DNA from: Bacillota bacterium
GTDB lineage: Bacteria > Bacillota > Sulfobacillia > Sulfobacillales > Sulfobacillaceae
Assembly: GCA_021784595.1 (NCBI GenBank)
Contig: JAJYHT010000055.1
Location: 102,449 to 166,448, forward strand
Direction: 5' to 3'
DNA: 64,000 nt
A program made the position numbers and the translations under genes. Each line of letters starts with the position of its first letter. Within the stretch, counting starts at the first letter, position 1. Shown piece after piece: positions 8,796-17,190 of this stretch. The notes beneath the pieces were generated by a model, which ran no database searches, was not told the DNA's origin, and saw only the letters and a program-made list of their open reading frames with translations.

Positions 8796-10217
8796 CTAGC
8801 TGGTGAGATAGTTGATGACGTCCTGGGCACAATAGAGAGAATCTGCGGGTGGTAGCAGAGGGCGGATTTCGTCGAGTGCATCGCCGCTGGTCACAATGGG
8901 CAATTCTTCTTCTGCACGTTGGATTTGAGGGAAGCCAGCTGCGGCCATTAGTCCGTTGCATAAACATTTGCGGCCTAACGTGTCGTCGAGTTGGCCACCC
9001 TTTTTCACATAATGGCTGACCGGTTCCGAGGCACACCGAAATTTTACTTGGCCGTTTGGATCGCGAAACGCTTCTCTCAGGTAGCCGAGATCACAAATGC
9101 GGGTGCGGGCAGCATATGCACTAGCATCTGATAAGGTATTGGGCACATCCACCACTTTGAAGGGAAATCCGGTGGGCGATGCTAAAGGGTCAGTTCTTAC
9201 GCCAACAGGTCCGGTGCGCAGGCGGTTTAAGACCGCTGTTTTAAGATGGGGGCTCAATCCGGATTCTTGACAATAAGCGAACAAGGTCCCTACTTGGATC
9301 CCTGTGGCGCCATGTTCTTGAGCCTCTTTCAGTCCGTTGCGTGAGCCCAATCCGCCTGCCATCCAAAAAGGATAGCCCATTTTACCGAGGGCGTTCCAGT
9401 CCACCTCATCGCGCGCGGTGTAAAGAGGCTGACCCAACGCATCGTAATGTTTGGGACCGCGTGGCGGTGCATTGTGGCCACCGGCGGTGGGCCCTTCAAC
9501 CACAAATCCTTCAATGGAGCCGTTGGCCTTTTTGTCCATCATGGTCGCTAAACTGTTGCCGGAAATGATAGGGAAGAAGGCCGGCCGTTTTAGCGAGGAT
9601 GTAGAGGAGGAGTCAAAGTCATCAGGGTTGAACTGAATCCAGGGAGACTCGCTGGAGGGGATGCCGATGACGTCGCACCGTATCCGGGCAGGTTCATGCC
9701 GCGCTAAATTATCTAAAGCACCAGGGATTTCCCGTGGTATGCCAGCCCCCATAAGAACTATATCAACACCCGCCTGCATGGCACCATAAAGGACTGCCAG
9801 ATTAGGCAATGCAACCTTGGTAAGCAGGTTAATGCCAACTAAGCCTCGATGCTCGGCTTTGGCGAGCCAGACTTCGACAAACCCGCCTAACAGCGCGAAA
9901 CTGGTTCTCCACCGACTAGAGTCAATAGTCCATAGGGGTAGTCGAGTATACGGTTGACCCGAATGCCGACCTTGATCGCGATAGAATCGCTTGAGCAGCG
10001 CATTTACTAGGTCGGGCCATGGAGAGGCGGCTAGAGCCCGCCGAACATGGCCTCCCGGATCGCCATCCTGCAATCGGCGCACCAATACCGTGTCGATACC
10101 GGTTCCAGACACCACCCCGATCTGCCCGGCTTGGGATACCGCGCGCGCCAATGTCCAGGTGGAAACGGCTACTCCCATACCTCCTTGTATAATTGGAGGC
10201 CACACAGTTTTTGTCAT
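8796..10217 (-). CDS. nitronate monooxygenase / 2-nitropropane dioxygenase-like flavoprotein
   Basis: 473 residues from the ATG at 10217. GGAGG lies a few bases upstream, inside the coding part of a longer in-frame start at 10235, so the shorter start is chosen. The fold is the FMN-binding TIM barrel of the NMO/PfaD superfamily. An N-terminal PIIQGGMGVAVS is followed by later phosphate-binding segments, EGPTAGGHNAP and AGGLGSRNGLKEA, then GIQVGTLFAYCQESG. It is longer than typical bacterial NMOs (about 320-360) and has a C-terminal Cys-containing extension (KCLCNGL) reminiscent of PfaD-type proteins. Expected role: oxidation of alkyl nitronates or a related FMN-dependent reaction. It is transcribed alone. 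Confidence 0.82.
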   Translation of the reverse strand: MTKTVWPPIIQGGMGVAVSTWTLARAVSQAGQIGVVSGTGIDTVLVRRLQDGDPGGHVRRALAASPWPDLVNALLKRFYRDQGRHSGQPYTRLPLWTIDSSRWRTSFALLGGFVEVWLAKAEHRGLVGINLLTKVALPNLAVLYGAMQAGVDIVLMGAGIPREIPGALDNLARHEPARIRCDVIGIPSSESPWIQFNPDDFDSSSTSSLKRPAFFPIISGNSLATMMDKKANGSIEGFVVEGPTAGGHNAPPRGPKHYDALGQPLYTARDEVDWNALGKMGYPFWMAGGLGSRNGLKEAQEHGATGIQVGTLFAYCQESGLSPHLKTAVLNRLRTGPVGVRTDPLASPTGFPFKVVDVPNTLSDASAYAARTRICDLGYLREAFRDPNGQVKFRCASEPVSHYVKKGGQLDDTLGRKCLCNGLMAAAGFPQIQRAEEELPIVTSGDALDEIRPLLPPADSLYCAQDVINYLTS

Positions 10218-10679
10218 CACGATCCTCCGTTCCATCTCATGGAGTTTTTAAAGTATGAAGAGGATCACTCCTCATAGGCACAACAGATCAACACTATGAA
10301 AAAATCATGACCCTCTCTGGACCCTAATATCAGTATGGCGGACAAATCGCTGGTTTGATAGGGCCATACGATCCTGCTCCTCATTAAGGATGGGGGAGGA
10401 TGGGGACATTTCATATCATAGCCTAAAAATATCGCTAAGAGGTGAAAAAAAAGAATCCCGAGGCACAAGGGTGTTGAAGCCTAAGGCAGAGAAGTATTGA
10501 TTTATATTAGTTGTAATAATATAGTAATAAGAAGCTGATTGATGGTATGGTGTGGTGGACTACAGGATGCACCAGAATCTGTGGATTACCAAACATAGGC
10601 GCATCGGGTGCGGATCATGCTCTTTGGTCGAAAGAGGCATAGCCCATGAAGCATAATAAGCAGCAAGCTGATTCGGACA
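10218..10679. other. divergent intergenic region
   Basis: About 460 AT-rich bases between the nitronate monooxygenase and the diguanylate cyclase. It must contain both promoters. No clear riboswitch fold or -35/-10 pair with good spacing was found. Confidence 0.4.
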
Positions 10680-11432
10680 TTGGCACCTCCGGACGATATG
10701 TCGAGCGCACTGTCCCGTGCTGAATGGGTCACACTGCTGGGCACAGGCATCGCTTTGGTAGTGTATTTGGGTTTGTCTCAATGGCTGGGACAACTCGCTC
10801 TGGCAGCTCATTTTGTACATAACACACATGCCGTTGTCGTGTTCAACAGCGCGCAAGGAGCCGCTACCCTGGGACTGGTGGTTTCGATTTACCTATTGCA
10901 GCATAGGTTCTTGGTGCGCCCCTTGCGTTGGGCCGCACAGCACGATGCGTTGACCGGACTGCTGAATCAGGGAACCTTCTGGGAGACCGTTCGTCAGTTG
11001 AAGTTGCCGCGAGCAGACTCCGTCACCGTGATGGTGGCAGATGTTGATCACTTTAAGACAATCAACGATACCTGGGGTCACCTGGTAGGCGATCAAGTTT
11101 TGGCTCACATAGGGGGAACACTACGTCAAAACATTCGGGCAGGAGATATTGCGGGGCGGATTGGAGGCGAAGAGTTTGGGGCTATTTGGATTGGGGTTCC
11201 AGAACCCACCATCAGGGCAATTGCTGAACGATGGCGTATGAGCGTCGAAAACTTGCCATTTGCTGATCCGGGCCTTGCGGCTACCATTTCGATAGGCATA
11301 GCAAGCAACACGTCAAGCAGTCTGCCTCAGTTGCTCGATGTTGTTCGCCAGGCAGATCGCGCGTTGTATGAGGCTAAGGCTAGCGGACGAAACAGAATTG
11401 TAACAAAGGCTTTAGGCAGAGAATCCGGATGA
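10680..11432 (+). CDS. membrane diguanylate cyclase (GGDEF domain)
   Basis: 250 residues. Two N-terminal hydrophobic segments (about residues 17-48 and 54-78) are followed by a GGDEF domain. The active-site motif is GGEEF near residue 161, within RIGGEEFGAIW, and the DVDHFKTINDTWGHLVGD metal/substrate segment is intact, so cyclic-di-GMP synthesis is expected. No RxxD inhibitory site is seen just before GGEEF. The start is uncertain: TTG at 10680 keeps both membrane segments, while ATG at 10698 gives a slightly shorter form. Neither has a strong ribosome site. It is likely a membrane-located c-di-GMP source in a window that also carries flagellar and other signalling genes. Confidence 0.85.
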   Translation: MAPPDDMSSALSRAEWVTLLGTGIALVVYLGLSQWLGQLALAAHFVHNTHAVVVFNSAQGAATLGLVVSIYLLQHRFLVRPLRWAAQHDALTGLLNQGTFWETVRQLKLPRADSVTVMVADVDHFKTINDTWGHLVGDQVLAHIGGTLRQNIRAGDIAGRIGGEEFGAIWIGVPEPTIRAIAERWRMSVENLPFADPGLAATISIGIASNTSSSLPQLLDVVRQADRALYEAKASGRNRIVTKALGRESG

Positions 11433-11474
11433 ACCAGTACCAGGTTGGAGCGACCGGACGTACTTAACAGTTTT

Positions 11475-12917
11475 CTACTTTTGATCGTATCCTATGCGAT
11501 TTTGGTTAGACAGATCCCGTTCTTCCCCGGTATAGATCGATAGGGTATAGTGTCGATGGTATCGGGCGTCTATATTCGTTTCTTGGATCTCAAGCGTGCT
11601 GCCGTACAACCGTAAGGGCGCAATGGTCGCCTGTCGCCGTGTCATTCCAGCCGAAAGTCCGTCGACCAGTTGAAACAACCGCAACATGGGCAGCAATGCC
11701 TTGGGGAACGATGGCGGCAGCTGCCCCTCCGCCGTGTGGTGGTAACGCACGAGCCACTCAACATCCGGGGCAACGTGATAATCCTTGCTGGCCCAGTCGG
11801 CACTGCGAGCAGCATGAAGATATCCGGGCTCAAACGTGTCTTTAGGGACAAATGTCTCCCCTAACGCCAAATGGGGCTGAGCTTTTCCTATATCATGAAA
11901 AATGAAGGCCTGGACCATCGTATCTTTATCGATTCCCACCAGTTGAAAGACACCGAGAACCTTCAATTCGCCCATAATGCGCAACCCGTTTATGACATGC
12001 CAATAGGTGCCGTCGGACAACACTCCAGTCACCGTTGCTGTTCCGGTTTTCGGATCATAGATGTCCTGGTATTCGGGCGATGTTTTAAGCTTCGTCTCGA
12101 CCTTACTGTTGGGCAAAGTGAGGCCAAAAGCCACTTCCAGTTCGCGATTCTGGTGGTTGACCAGGTCTTGCGCTGTATGGAGGGGCGATACGTCCATAAA
12201 AGTGATCAATATGGCCATGAGCCGTTCCTCTTCGCGTACCGAGCCAAATTTAAACAATATGGTACGGCCATTGCCGATGCGCAGTTCGCGCTCCCCCTGC
12301 GTCGCGTGTCCAGACAACACTAGGGGTACCGCACTCCCCTCTAAATAGTCTCGCATGTGTGGGAATAGATATTGCGCCAGTTCTTCATACGGGCGGTTCA
12401 CCACAGCGGCGGGGTTGATTCCCAAAATATCTGCTCCGGCTGGATTCAATAATCTGGTGATGCCTTGGCCATCCACCACGATTAGTCCTGAATACATAGC
12501 TCCAAGAATATGATGCTGGAGACGCTCGATTGCGAGATCTGCACTGTCGTACTGCTCTTTTGGCATGCCCGATACGATTAACTCGCATGGAATAATACCG
12601 AGAAGTTTTCCGTTTTCTACCACTGGCACCGATGACCAGTCGGAGTGGTCGCGAAATACCGGGATTAACGTATCTACCTCGTCCTCTGGTGCGATTGTGG
12701 CAATATGACTCACGGGCAACATAATATCGGATAATTTGGGACCCCCACCGCCGTGGGGAACCTGCTCCAATCTTACGACTCCTACCAACTGGTTTTCTCC
12801 TTGCACCACATAGAGCGTTCGATGAGGGCTGGTGGCTACCAGCCAGCGCATCATGGCCGCGGAATCGGTGGGCTGCCCAGTCAAATAATCAGTATCCATC
12901 ACAAATCGGGATTTCAT
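11475..12917 (-). CDS. CBS-PAS-HD domain signalling protein
   Basis: 480 residues. The N-terminal third has two CBS-like halves (for example SDIMLPVSHIATIAPEDEV, then WSSVPVVENGKLLGII). A PAS domain follows (about residues 135-250; GLIVVDGQGITRLLNPAGADILG), and the C-terminal half is an HD-type metal phosphohydrolase region with FIFHDIGKAQPHLA and a later YHHTAEG. This architecture suggests a sensor that adjusts phosphohydrolase output, possibly on a nucleotide second messenger, by binding adenylate ligands (CBS) and a small ligand (PAS). It lacks a GYP motif, so c-di-GMP hydrolysis is not implied. It converges on the diguanylate cyclase, 42 bases apart. Confidence 0.8.
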   Translation of the reverse strand: MKSRFVMDTDYLTGQPTDSAAMMRWLVATSPHRTLYVVQGENQLVGVVRLEQVPHGGGGPKLSDIMLPVSHIATIAPEDEVDTLIPVFRDHSDWSSVPVVENGKLLGIIPCELIVSGMPKEQYDSADLAIERLQHHILGAMYSGLIVVDGQGITRLLNPAGADILGINPAAVVNRPYEELAQYLFPHMRDYLEGSAVPLVLSGHATQGERELRIGNGRTILFKFGSVREEERLMAILITFMDVSPLHTAQDLVNHQNRELEVAFGLTLPNSKVETKLKTSPEYQDIYDPKTGTATVTGVLSDGTYWHVINGLRIMGELKVLGVFQLVGIDKDTMVQAFIFHDIGKAQPHLALGETFVPKDTFEPGYLHAARSADWASKDYHVAPDVEWLVRYHHTAEGQLPPSFPKALLPMLRLFQLVDGLSAGMTRRQATIAPLRLYGSTLEIQETNIDARYHRHYTLSIYTGEERDLSNQNRIGYDQK

Positions 12918-13046
12918 TAAGCTGCCTCCAGATGTCTTGGTTTATTTCGAGTGTATCAAAAGCCGCTTGAGCAGTCGAATTCGTGTGGTTTATTATTAGA
13001 ATAATCGGTGATATAGGTTCTTATTTGATGCCTTTAGGTCCAGGAA

Positions 13047-13077
13047 GTTGGCCAATGTGTTGCTCGCATTGGCCAAC
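13047..13077. repeat. perfect 11-bp hairpin in divergent intergenic region
   Basis: GTTGGCCAATG at 13047-13057 and its exact complement at 13067-13077 enclose a nine-base loop. No U-run follows on either strand. It lies between the HD-protein gene start and the promoter of the TPP-controlled operon. It could be a binding site, a relic terminator or a REP-like unit. Confidence 0.5.
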
Positions 13078-13101
13078 CTTTCGGATCGGGATTGCGGGGG
13101 A

Positions 13102-13130
13102 TGTTCAGAAATCTTTCAATGCGCTATAAT
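13102..13130 (+). promoter_or_regulatory. promoter of the TPP-riboswitch operon
   Basis: TGTTCA (13102-13107) and a perfect TATAAT (13125-13130) are separated by 17 bases. Transcription would start near 13137, leaving about 18 bases before the riboswitch. Confidence 0.6.
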
Positions 13131-13154
13131 TTGGGTATAGACCTTTGTCTATGA

Positions 13155-13246
13155 CGGTGCTAGGGGTGCCAAGAGGCTGAGAAGTAGTCCATAGCGGCTA
13201 CTAACCCTTTCAACTCGATCTGGGTAATGCCAGCGGGAGGAAAGTG
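13155..13246 (+). ncRNA. TPP riboswitch (THI element)
   Basis: The sequence contains the conserved THI blocks in order: GGGGTGCC (13163-13170), GGCTGAGA (13175-13182), a variable P3 stem, ACCCTTT (13204-13210), GATCTGGGTAATGCCAGCG (13217-13235), then a purine-rich end. These form the thiamin pyrophosphate pocket (CUGAGA and the GGGUAAUGCC bulge). A GGAGG at 13236-13240 directly follows the last conserved block and serves as the ribosome site of the leader ORF at 13249, so ligand binding could hide it (translational control). A weak stem with a T-run lies near 13280-13298. It fits repression of a thiamine/precursor transporter when TPP is abundant. Confidence 0.93.
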
Positions 13247-13248
13247 CC

Positions 13249-13338
13249 ATGACGGGAAATCAGCCTCGTTTGCGTCAGGTGGCGCGACGGGGATTTTTCT
13301 GTCTTCACACCCCTCACACTCCTTTCAAAACGAAATAA
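13249..13338 (+). CDS. 29-codon leader ORF between riboswitch and ykoE-like gene
   Basis: ATG at 13249 follows GGAGG (13236-13240) at eight bases. The frame runs 29 codons (beginning MTGNQPRLRQVARRG) to a TAA at 13336-13338. That stop overlaps the TAAGGAG ribosome site of the next gene, whose ATG is at 13352. Translation of this small basic peptide could keep the downstream site open, coupling the riboswitch to the transporter gene. It may have no product function. It could also be chance, since it is short, but the position of both ribosome sites is striking. Confidence 0.5.
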   Translation: MTGNQPRLRQVARRGFFCLHTPHTPFKTK

Positions 13339-13351
13339 GGAGAGTGGGACG

Positions 13352-13921
13352 ATGAAGTGGAAGTTGCGCGATATAGTGGTCACAGCGGTTTTAGCTACCG
13401 CCTGTGGTGCCATTTATCTGGGCTGGGATTTGCTTTACAAATTCCTTCCATCTAGTATCAATCCGGTCGTGGCGGCTGGGTTTAACGGCTTGTGGTGGAT
13501 TGCCGCAGGCATTGTGCCCTACATCATCCGGCGTCCCGGAGCGGCCGTTTTAGCGGAAGCGATCGGTGGATTTGTAGAATTTGCTTTGGGAAGTCCCTAC
13601 GGCATTCAAGCATTCACCATTGGCATCGCTCAGGGATTAGGTGTTGAACTGGGATTTGCGCTTGGGGGCTACAAAAAGTACAACACGGCATGGATGTTGT
13701 TGGCCACCGGTTTAGGCGGCGTTGGCAATTACATTTACTCCTACTTCTATTACGGAGTCAATGACTACACTGTGTTGACCCAAATTGGATATCTGGTGGT
13801 GACCATGTTAAGTGGTGCGATTTTGTCCGGTCTTCTATCCAAATGGGTGGGCGATGCGGTCAAGCGTACCGGGGCACTGCGGAATTTTGAAATTTCTCGG
13901 CAAGTGGGGAAGGCTTCATGA
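13352..13921 (+). CDS. ykoE: ECF transporter S component, YkoE family (thiamine/HMP)
   Basis: 189 residues, strongly hydrophobic with about five to six membrane segments, for example IVVTAVLATACGAIYLGW at the start, then NGLWWIAAGIVPYII and a C-terminal TMLSGAILSGLLSKWV. The YkoE traits are visible: charged residues at RRPGAAVLAEAIGGFVEF and the conserved GSPYG loop. YkoE is the substrate-binding membrane subunit of an energy-coupling-factor importer for thiamine or its hydroxymethylpyrimidine precursor. The upstream TPP riboswitch supports this. Its stop overlaps the start of the ATPase/EcfT gene by 4 bases (ATGA). The ribosome site AAGGAG is at 13337-13342. Confidence 0.9.
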   Translation: MKWKLRDIVVTAVLATACGAIYLGWDLLYKFLPSSINPVVAAGFNGLWWIAAGIVPYIIRRPGAAVLAEAIGGFVEFALGSPYGIQAFTIGIAQGLGVELGFALGGYKKYNTAWMLLATGLGGVGNYIYSYFYYGVNDYTVLTQIGYLVVTMLSGAILSGLLSKWVGDAVKRTGALRNFEISRQVGKAS

Positions 13922-16302
13922 GTGTTGTTACCACGAGAACCCAATTGGCATTAGAAGAGCCGTGGGTTGACCTTTCCAATCTGTGCGTAACCTATCCAGG
14001 CCAAACCCGGCCTGCCCTGAACAGCATCGACTTCTCCCTCTATGAGGGAGAAGCGGTGCTGCTGATTGGGCCAAGCGGATGTGGCAAGTCGACATTAGCC
14101 ATGGTTGTGGCGGGTCTTATTCCTGAATCTGTGGAAGCCACTGTCACCGGTCAGGTGATACGCACCGAGATTTTGGAACAACCCGGTGCTATCGGGTATG
14201 TGTTTCAAGATCCTGAAGCGCAGTTTTGCCAACTTACCGTCGGGCAAGAAGTGGCATTTGGTTTGGAGAACATTGGCATGGTCCGTGAGGACATGGACCC
14301 GGTGATTCTGCGCGCGCTGGGGACGGCAGGACTCCAGGTGGATGCCAACGCTCCCAATTATGCACTTTCCGGGGGTATGAAGCAGAAATTGGCCCTGGCA
14401 TCAGCATTGGCGATGCAAGCTAAGCTTTTGATTTTCGATGAACCTACAGCGAACTTGGATCCAGAGTCCACTACCCAGGTGTTTGGACAAATTCGTGAGT
14501 TGATTCATGCGAAAAAGACTTTATTGATTATTGAACACAAATTTGAAGGATTGCTAGATGTGGTTCCGCGGGTGGTGCTCTTTAATCGGGATGGCACCAT
14601 TCATCAGTCGGGACCAACTGAAGACGTGCTCGACAAGGAATGGGAGTGGCTGTTAGCCGAAGGCCTGATCCCTGACGGGGTAACCAGAGGATTTAATCGG
14701 AAATCGCTGGTAGCCAATAACTCGGAAAAAAACTTAACCCCAGGCACGGAAGTGATCGCGGCCGAACACCTAAGCTTTACATATGTCAACCGGCGCATGC
14801 AAAAACGTCTGCAAAAACGACATCAGCCAGTGGGGTTTGCTCTAGAGGATGTCTCGTTGACAATTCGCCAAGGAGAATTGGTCGCTATCGTAGGGCCGAA
14901 CGGTTCAGGCAAATCGACGCTTTTAAGTCTTTTGGCCGGATTGCGAAAACCTAGTCGAGGCCGCCTCGAAATTCCCCTGCCGACCGCCGAGATGCCGGTG
15001 CCGGTGGCGTTTGGGTTTCAAAACCCAGAACACCAATTTATTTTTGAGCGTGTAGGCGATGAATTGGCAAACCGCTACGTCGACCAAGCGATACCCAAAG
15101 ACGTGAGCCAACTCCTGTTGGACTTTGACTTGGCAGGGCACGAGGATCAGAGCCCGTTCGCATTGAGCCAAGGGCAAAAACGGCGGTTGTCCGTCGCAGT
15201 GATGGTGCGGGATCCGCACCAGGCCTACCTGCTGGACGAACCCACATTCGGCCAGGATGCCCGGACCGAGCGATATATTATGCAACGGCTAGCGGGCTTG
15301 CAGAGAGCCGAAAGAGCGGTCGTGATGACCACGCACGACATGGATTTGGTTTGGCGCTATGCCACTCGAGTGATTGTGCTAGTAGAGGGCAGGATCGTGT
15401 TTGACGGTACTCCGCAATCACTGTTTGAAAAGCCCGATCTGATGGCCCAGGCTCGCCTTTTAGTGCAGAGCAAAGAGCAGCCCGCGAACATCCCGCCTGT
15501 TGTGCAACAAGCCGGAACGCACCGCTTTATTCAGGTGGATAAACGCCAGGCCCAATCTCCGATTGGCCGGCTGAACCCGGGATGGAAACTGATCACCACG
15601 ATTCTGGTGATGGGTATCGCCATGTTTGCTCGACACATTGATCAAGGGATAGCGCTGGGCATCGTTCCCATTTTATTGCTATGGCTCGGAGCCCGGCTCA
15701 CACCTTGGCAAATAGCCAAGCGGATGGCCCCCTTTATTCTCTTTTTTGCTCTCTATACATGGACCCTTACTGCCTATTCCCGAGTGGGACCTCACACGCC
15801 AACGCTTTGGATTTTGTGGTTTCGGCTCAGTTGGGTGGGACTGCACAACGGTTTGGTGTTGGCTTTTCGGATGCTGGCCTCGGTCGCTTTTGGCGTCTTG
15901 TACGTGTCCACTACCGATGTCACCCAGTTGGTGGTGAGTCTGACGCAAAACTTTCGGGTTCCACCTCGTTTCAGTTATGGCACGCTGGCGGGAATCCGGG
16001 TGTTTCCCTTGTTTGAGGAAGAATGGGGCAAGATTCGCCAAGCACGGGCGCTGCGGGGAAAAGATGTGCATCGTTCACGTCTGACCCGGATAGTGACCTA
16101 TGCTCTGCCGCTGATGATAAAGGCCATCCGCATCGGGGAAAGAGTTTCGATTGCGATGGAAAGCCGCGGATTCCGCGGCGCGGTGGCGGATAATCCCCAA
16201 TCCCGCACCTATTATCTCGATACGCCAGTAACGGGATGGGATTTTGTCTATTTGATCGGTTTAGTGGTGGTCACAGTGGGGATTTTGGTGGGGATTCACT
16301 AA
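13918..16302 (+). CDS. fused ECF ATPase-ATPase-EcfT protein (YkoD+YkoC)
   Basis: 794 residues. The first ABC ATPase domain (about 18-250) has Walker A GPSGCGKST (51-59), signature LSGGMKQ and DEPTANLD. The second (about 280-510) has GPNGSGKST (about 326-334), a variant signature LSQGQKRR and DEPTFGQDA. A C-terminal EcfT-type transmembrane domain (about 555-794) carries the coupling motif region ARALRGKDVH and a final MESRGFRGA, matching EcfT Ala-Arg-Gly helices. In B. subtilis ykoD encodes the double ATPase and ykoC is separate; here they are one polypeptide. With YkoE it should form a complete thiamine-related importer. It overlaps ykoE by ATGA. Confidence 0.9.
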   Translation: MSVVTTRTQLALEEPWVDLSNLCVTYPGQTRPALNSIDFSLYEGEAVLLIGPSGCGKSTLAMVVAGLIPESVEATVTGQVIRTEILEQPGAIGYVFQDPEAQFCQLTVGQEVAFGLENIGMVREDMDPVILRALGTAGLQVDANAPNYALSGGMKQKLALASALAMQAKLLIFDEPTANLDPESTTQVFGQIRELIHAKKTLLIIEHKFEGLLDVVPRVVLFNRDGTIHQSGPTEDVLDKEWEWLLAEGLIPDGVTRGFNRKSLVANNSEKNLTPGTEVIAAEHLSFTYVNRRMQKRLQKRHQPVGFALEDVSLTIRQGELVAIVGPNGSGKSTLLSLLAGLRKPSRGRLEIPLPTAEMPVPVAFGFQNPEHQFIFERVGDELANRYVDQAIPKDVSQLLLDFDLAGHEDQSPFALSQGQKRRLSVAVMVRDPHQAYLLDEPTFGQDARTERYIMQRLAGLQRAERAVVMTTHDMDLVWRYATRVIVLVEGRIVFDGTPQSLFEKPDLMAQARLLVQSKEQPANIPPVVQQAGTHRFIQVDKRQAQSPIGRLNPGWKLITTILVMGIAMFARHIDQGIALGIVPILLLWLGARLTPWQIAKRMAPFILFFALYTWTLTAYSRVGPHTPTLWILWFRLSWVGLHNGLVLAFRMLASVAFGVLYVSTTDVTQLVVSLTQNFRVPPRFSYGTLAGIRVFPLFEEEWGKIRQARALRGKDVHRSRLTRIVTYALPLMIKAIRIGERVSIAMESRGFRGAVADNPQSRTYYLDTPVTGWDFVYLIGLVVVTVGILVGIH

Positions 16303-16369
16303 TAACGGCCACGCGGCCAGCTAGCGCCCTGTTTGCATGGTGGCGGGATATCTCCAATCTCTCGAATGG

Positions 16370-17179
16370 TCAAGGTTTCTTTTTAGACCGCGGTCTGATG
16401 GGCTTGCGCGTGGCGTCCTCTGCGGTGGCTGTTTCATTGTCTTCTTCCAAGTCAATCCCAAACATTGCCGAGATATCATCGCTATCCATCACACGGTCGC
16501 TTTTGTGGCTTGATTTTTTAAGCAGTGTCTCTGATTTCTGTGTGATAGTCTTTGATATCAGGTCATCAATGTTGACATTTCGCAAGACAAAAAACAGCGC
16601 GGGATTTTCGTCCAAACGCGTTCCCACTCCATACAATGCGGCAGCTACATGCTTACACATCGAAGCCCAGTCGGGGCAACTGCATTGAAGGGCAATTTCC
16701 TTGGGCATGGGGAAAAGTCCCGTACCTTGTGCGGTAAACAAGTCTGATAAGGATTTGGGGAACTGTCCATTAAGTAGTTCTTGCAAGGATTCGATGGCAC
16801 CCTCGCAGGATCTCTTGGTTTTCTCCCAGGTGTTGTTGCTTAACGGCTGAATGGTGATTTGAATGCGATAGGGTTTGTCCTCGCTGCCTTGCACAAGCGC
16901 TGATACTGTGCCCGGGGCAATCTGCAAATCCAGTACGGCCCCGTGGCGGACATAACTCTTTCCACGCCCGATGCGGTAGGCATAATCGGAATATCTTTCC
17001 AAATTGTCATTCCATGCCTTGCCCCACCAGGTGTTGGTCAGTTTTCGGCCTATTACGACGACAGGAGCTATATCCGGGTTCCTCTTTCGGAGATTTGCCA
17101 GGCTTCGTTCGGCGCGTGCCCGTTTTTCCGCGACGGATACATATTTGGGGAAACCATACTCGTATGGCATCGGGTTCAA
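16370..17179 (-). CDS. SWIM zinc-finger protein (YwqB-like)
   Basis: 269 residues. The SWIM motif CxCx(n)CxH is seen as CSCPDWASMCKHVAAALYG (about residues 166-184). The N-terminus contains WWGKAWNDNLERYSDY, typical of bacterial SWIM proteins. The C-terminus is acidic, then Lys/Arg-rich (RPRSKKKP). SWIM proteins bind DNA or proteins and are often paired with SNF2 ATPases. Here the gene begins 11 bases after the stop of the SNF2 gene at 17191, so the two are surely co-transcribed, like B. subtilis ywqA-ywqB. Together they probably act in DNA repair or remodelling of DNA-protein complexes. Confidence 0.88.
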   Translation of the reverse strand: MNPMPYEYGFPKYVSVAEKRARAERSLANLRKRNPDIAPVVVIGRKLTNTWWGKAWNDNLERYSDYAYRIGRGKSYVRHGAVLDLQIAPGTVSALVQGSEDKPYRIQITIQPLSNNTWEKTKRSCEGAIESLQELLNGQFPKSLSDLFTAQGTGLFPMPKEIALQCSCPDWASMCKHVAAALYGVGTRLDENPALFFVLRNVNIDDLISKTITQKSETLLKKSSHKSDRVMDSDDISAMFGIDLEEDNETATAEDATRKPIRPRSKKKP

Positions 17180-17190
17180 CCTCGCATTTG

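Noticed and set aside
16303..16369. GGCC-ACGC-GGCC palindrome as a terminator between ykoDC and the SWIM gene
   Set aside because: Only a four-bp stem and no T-run.
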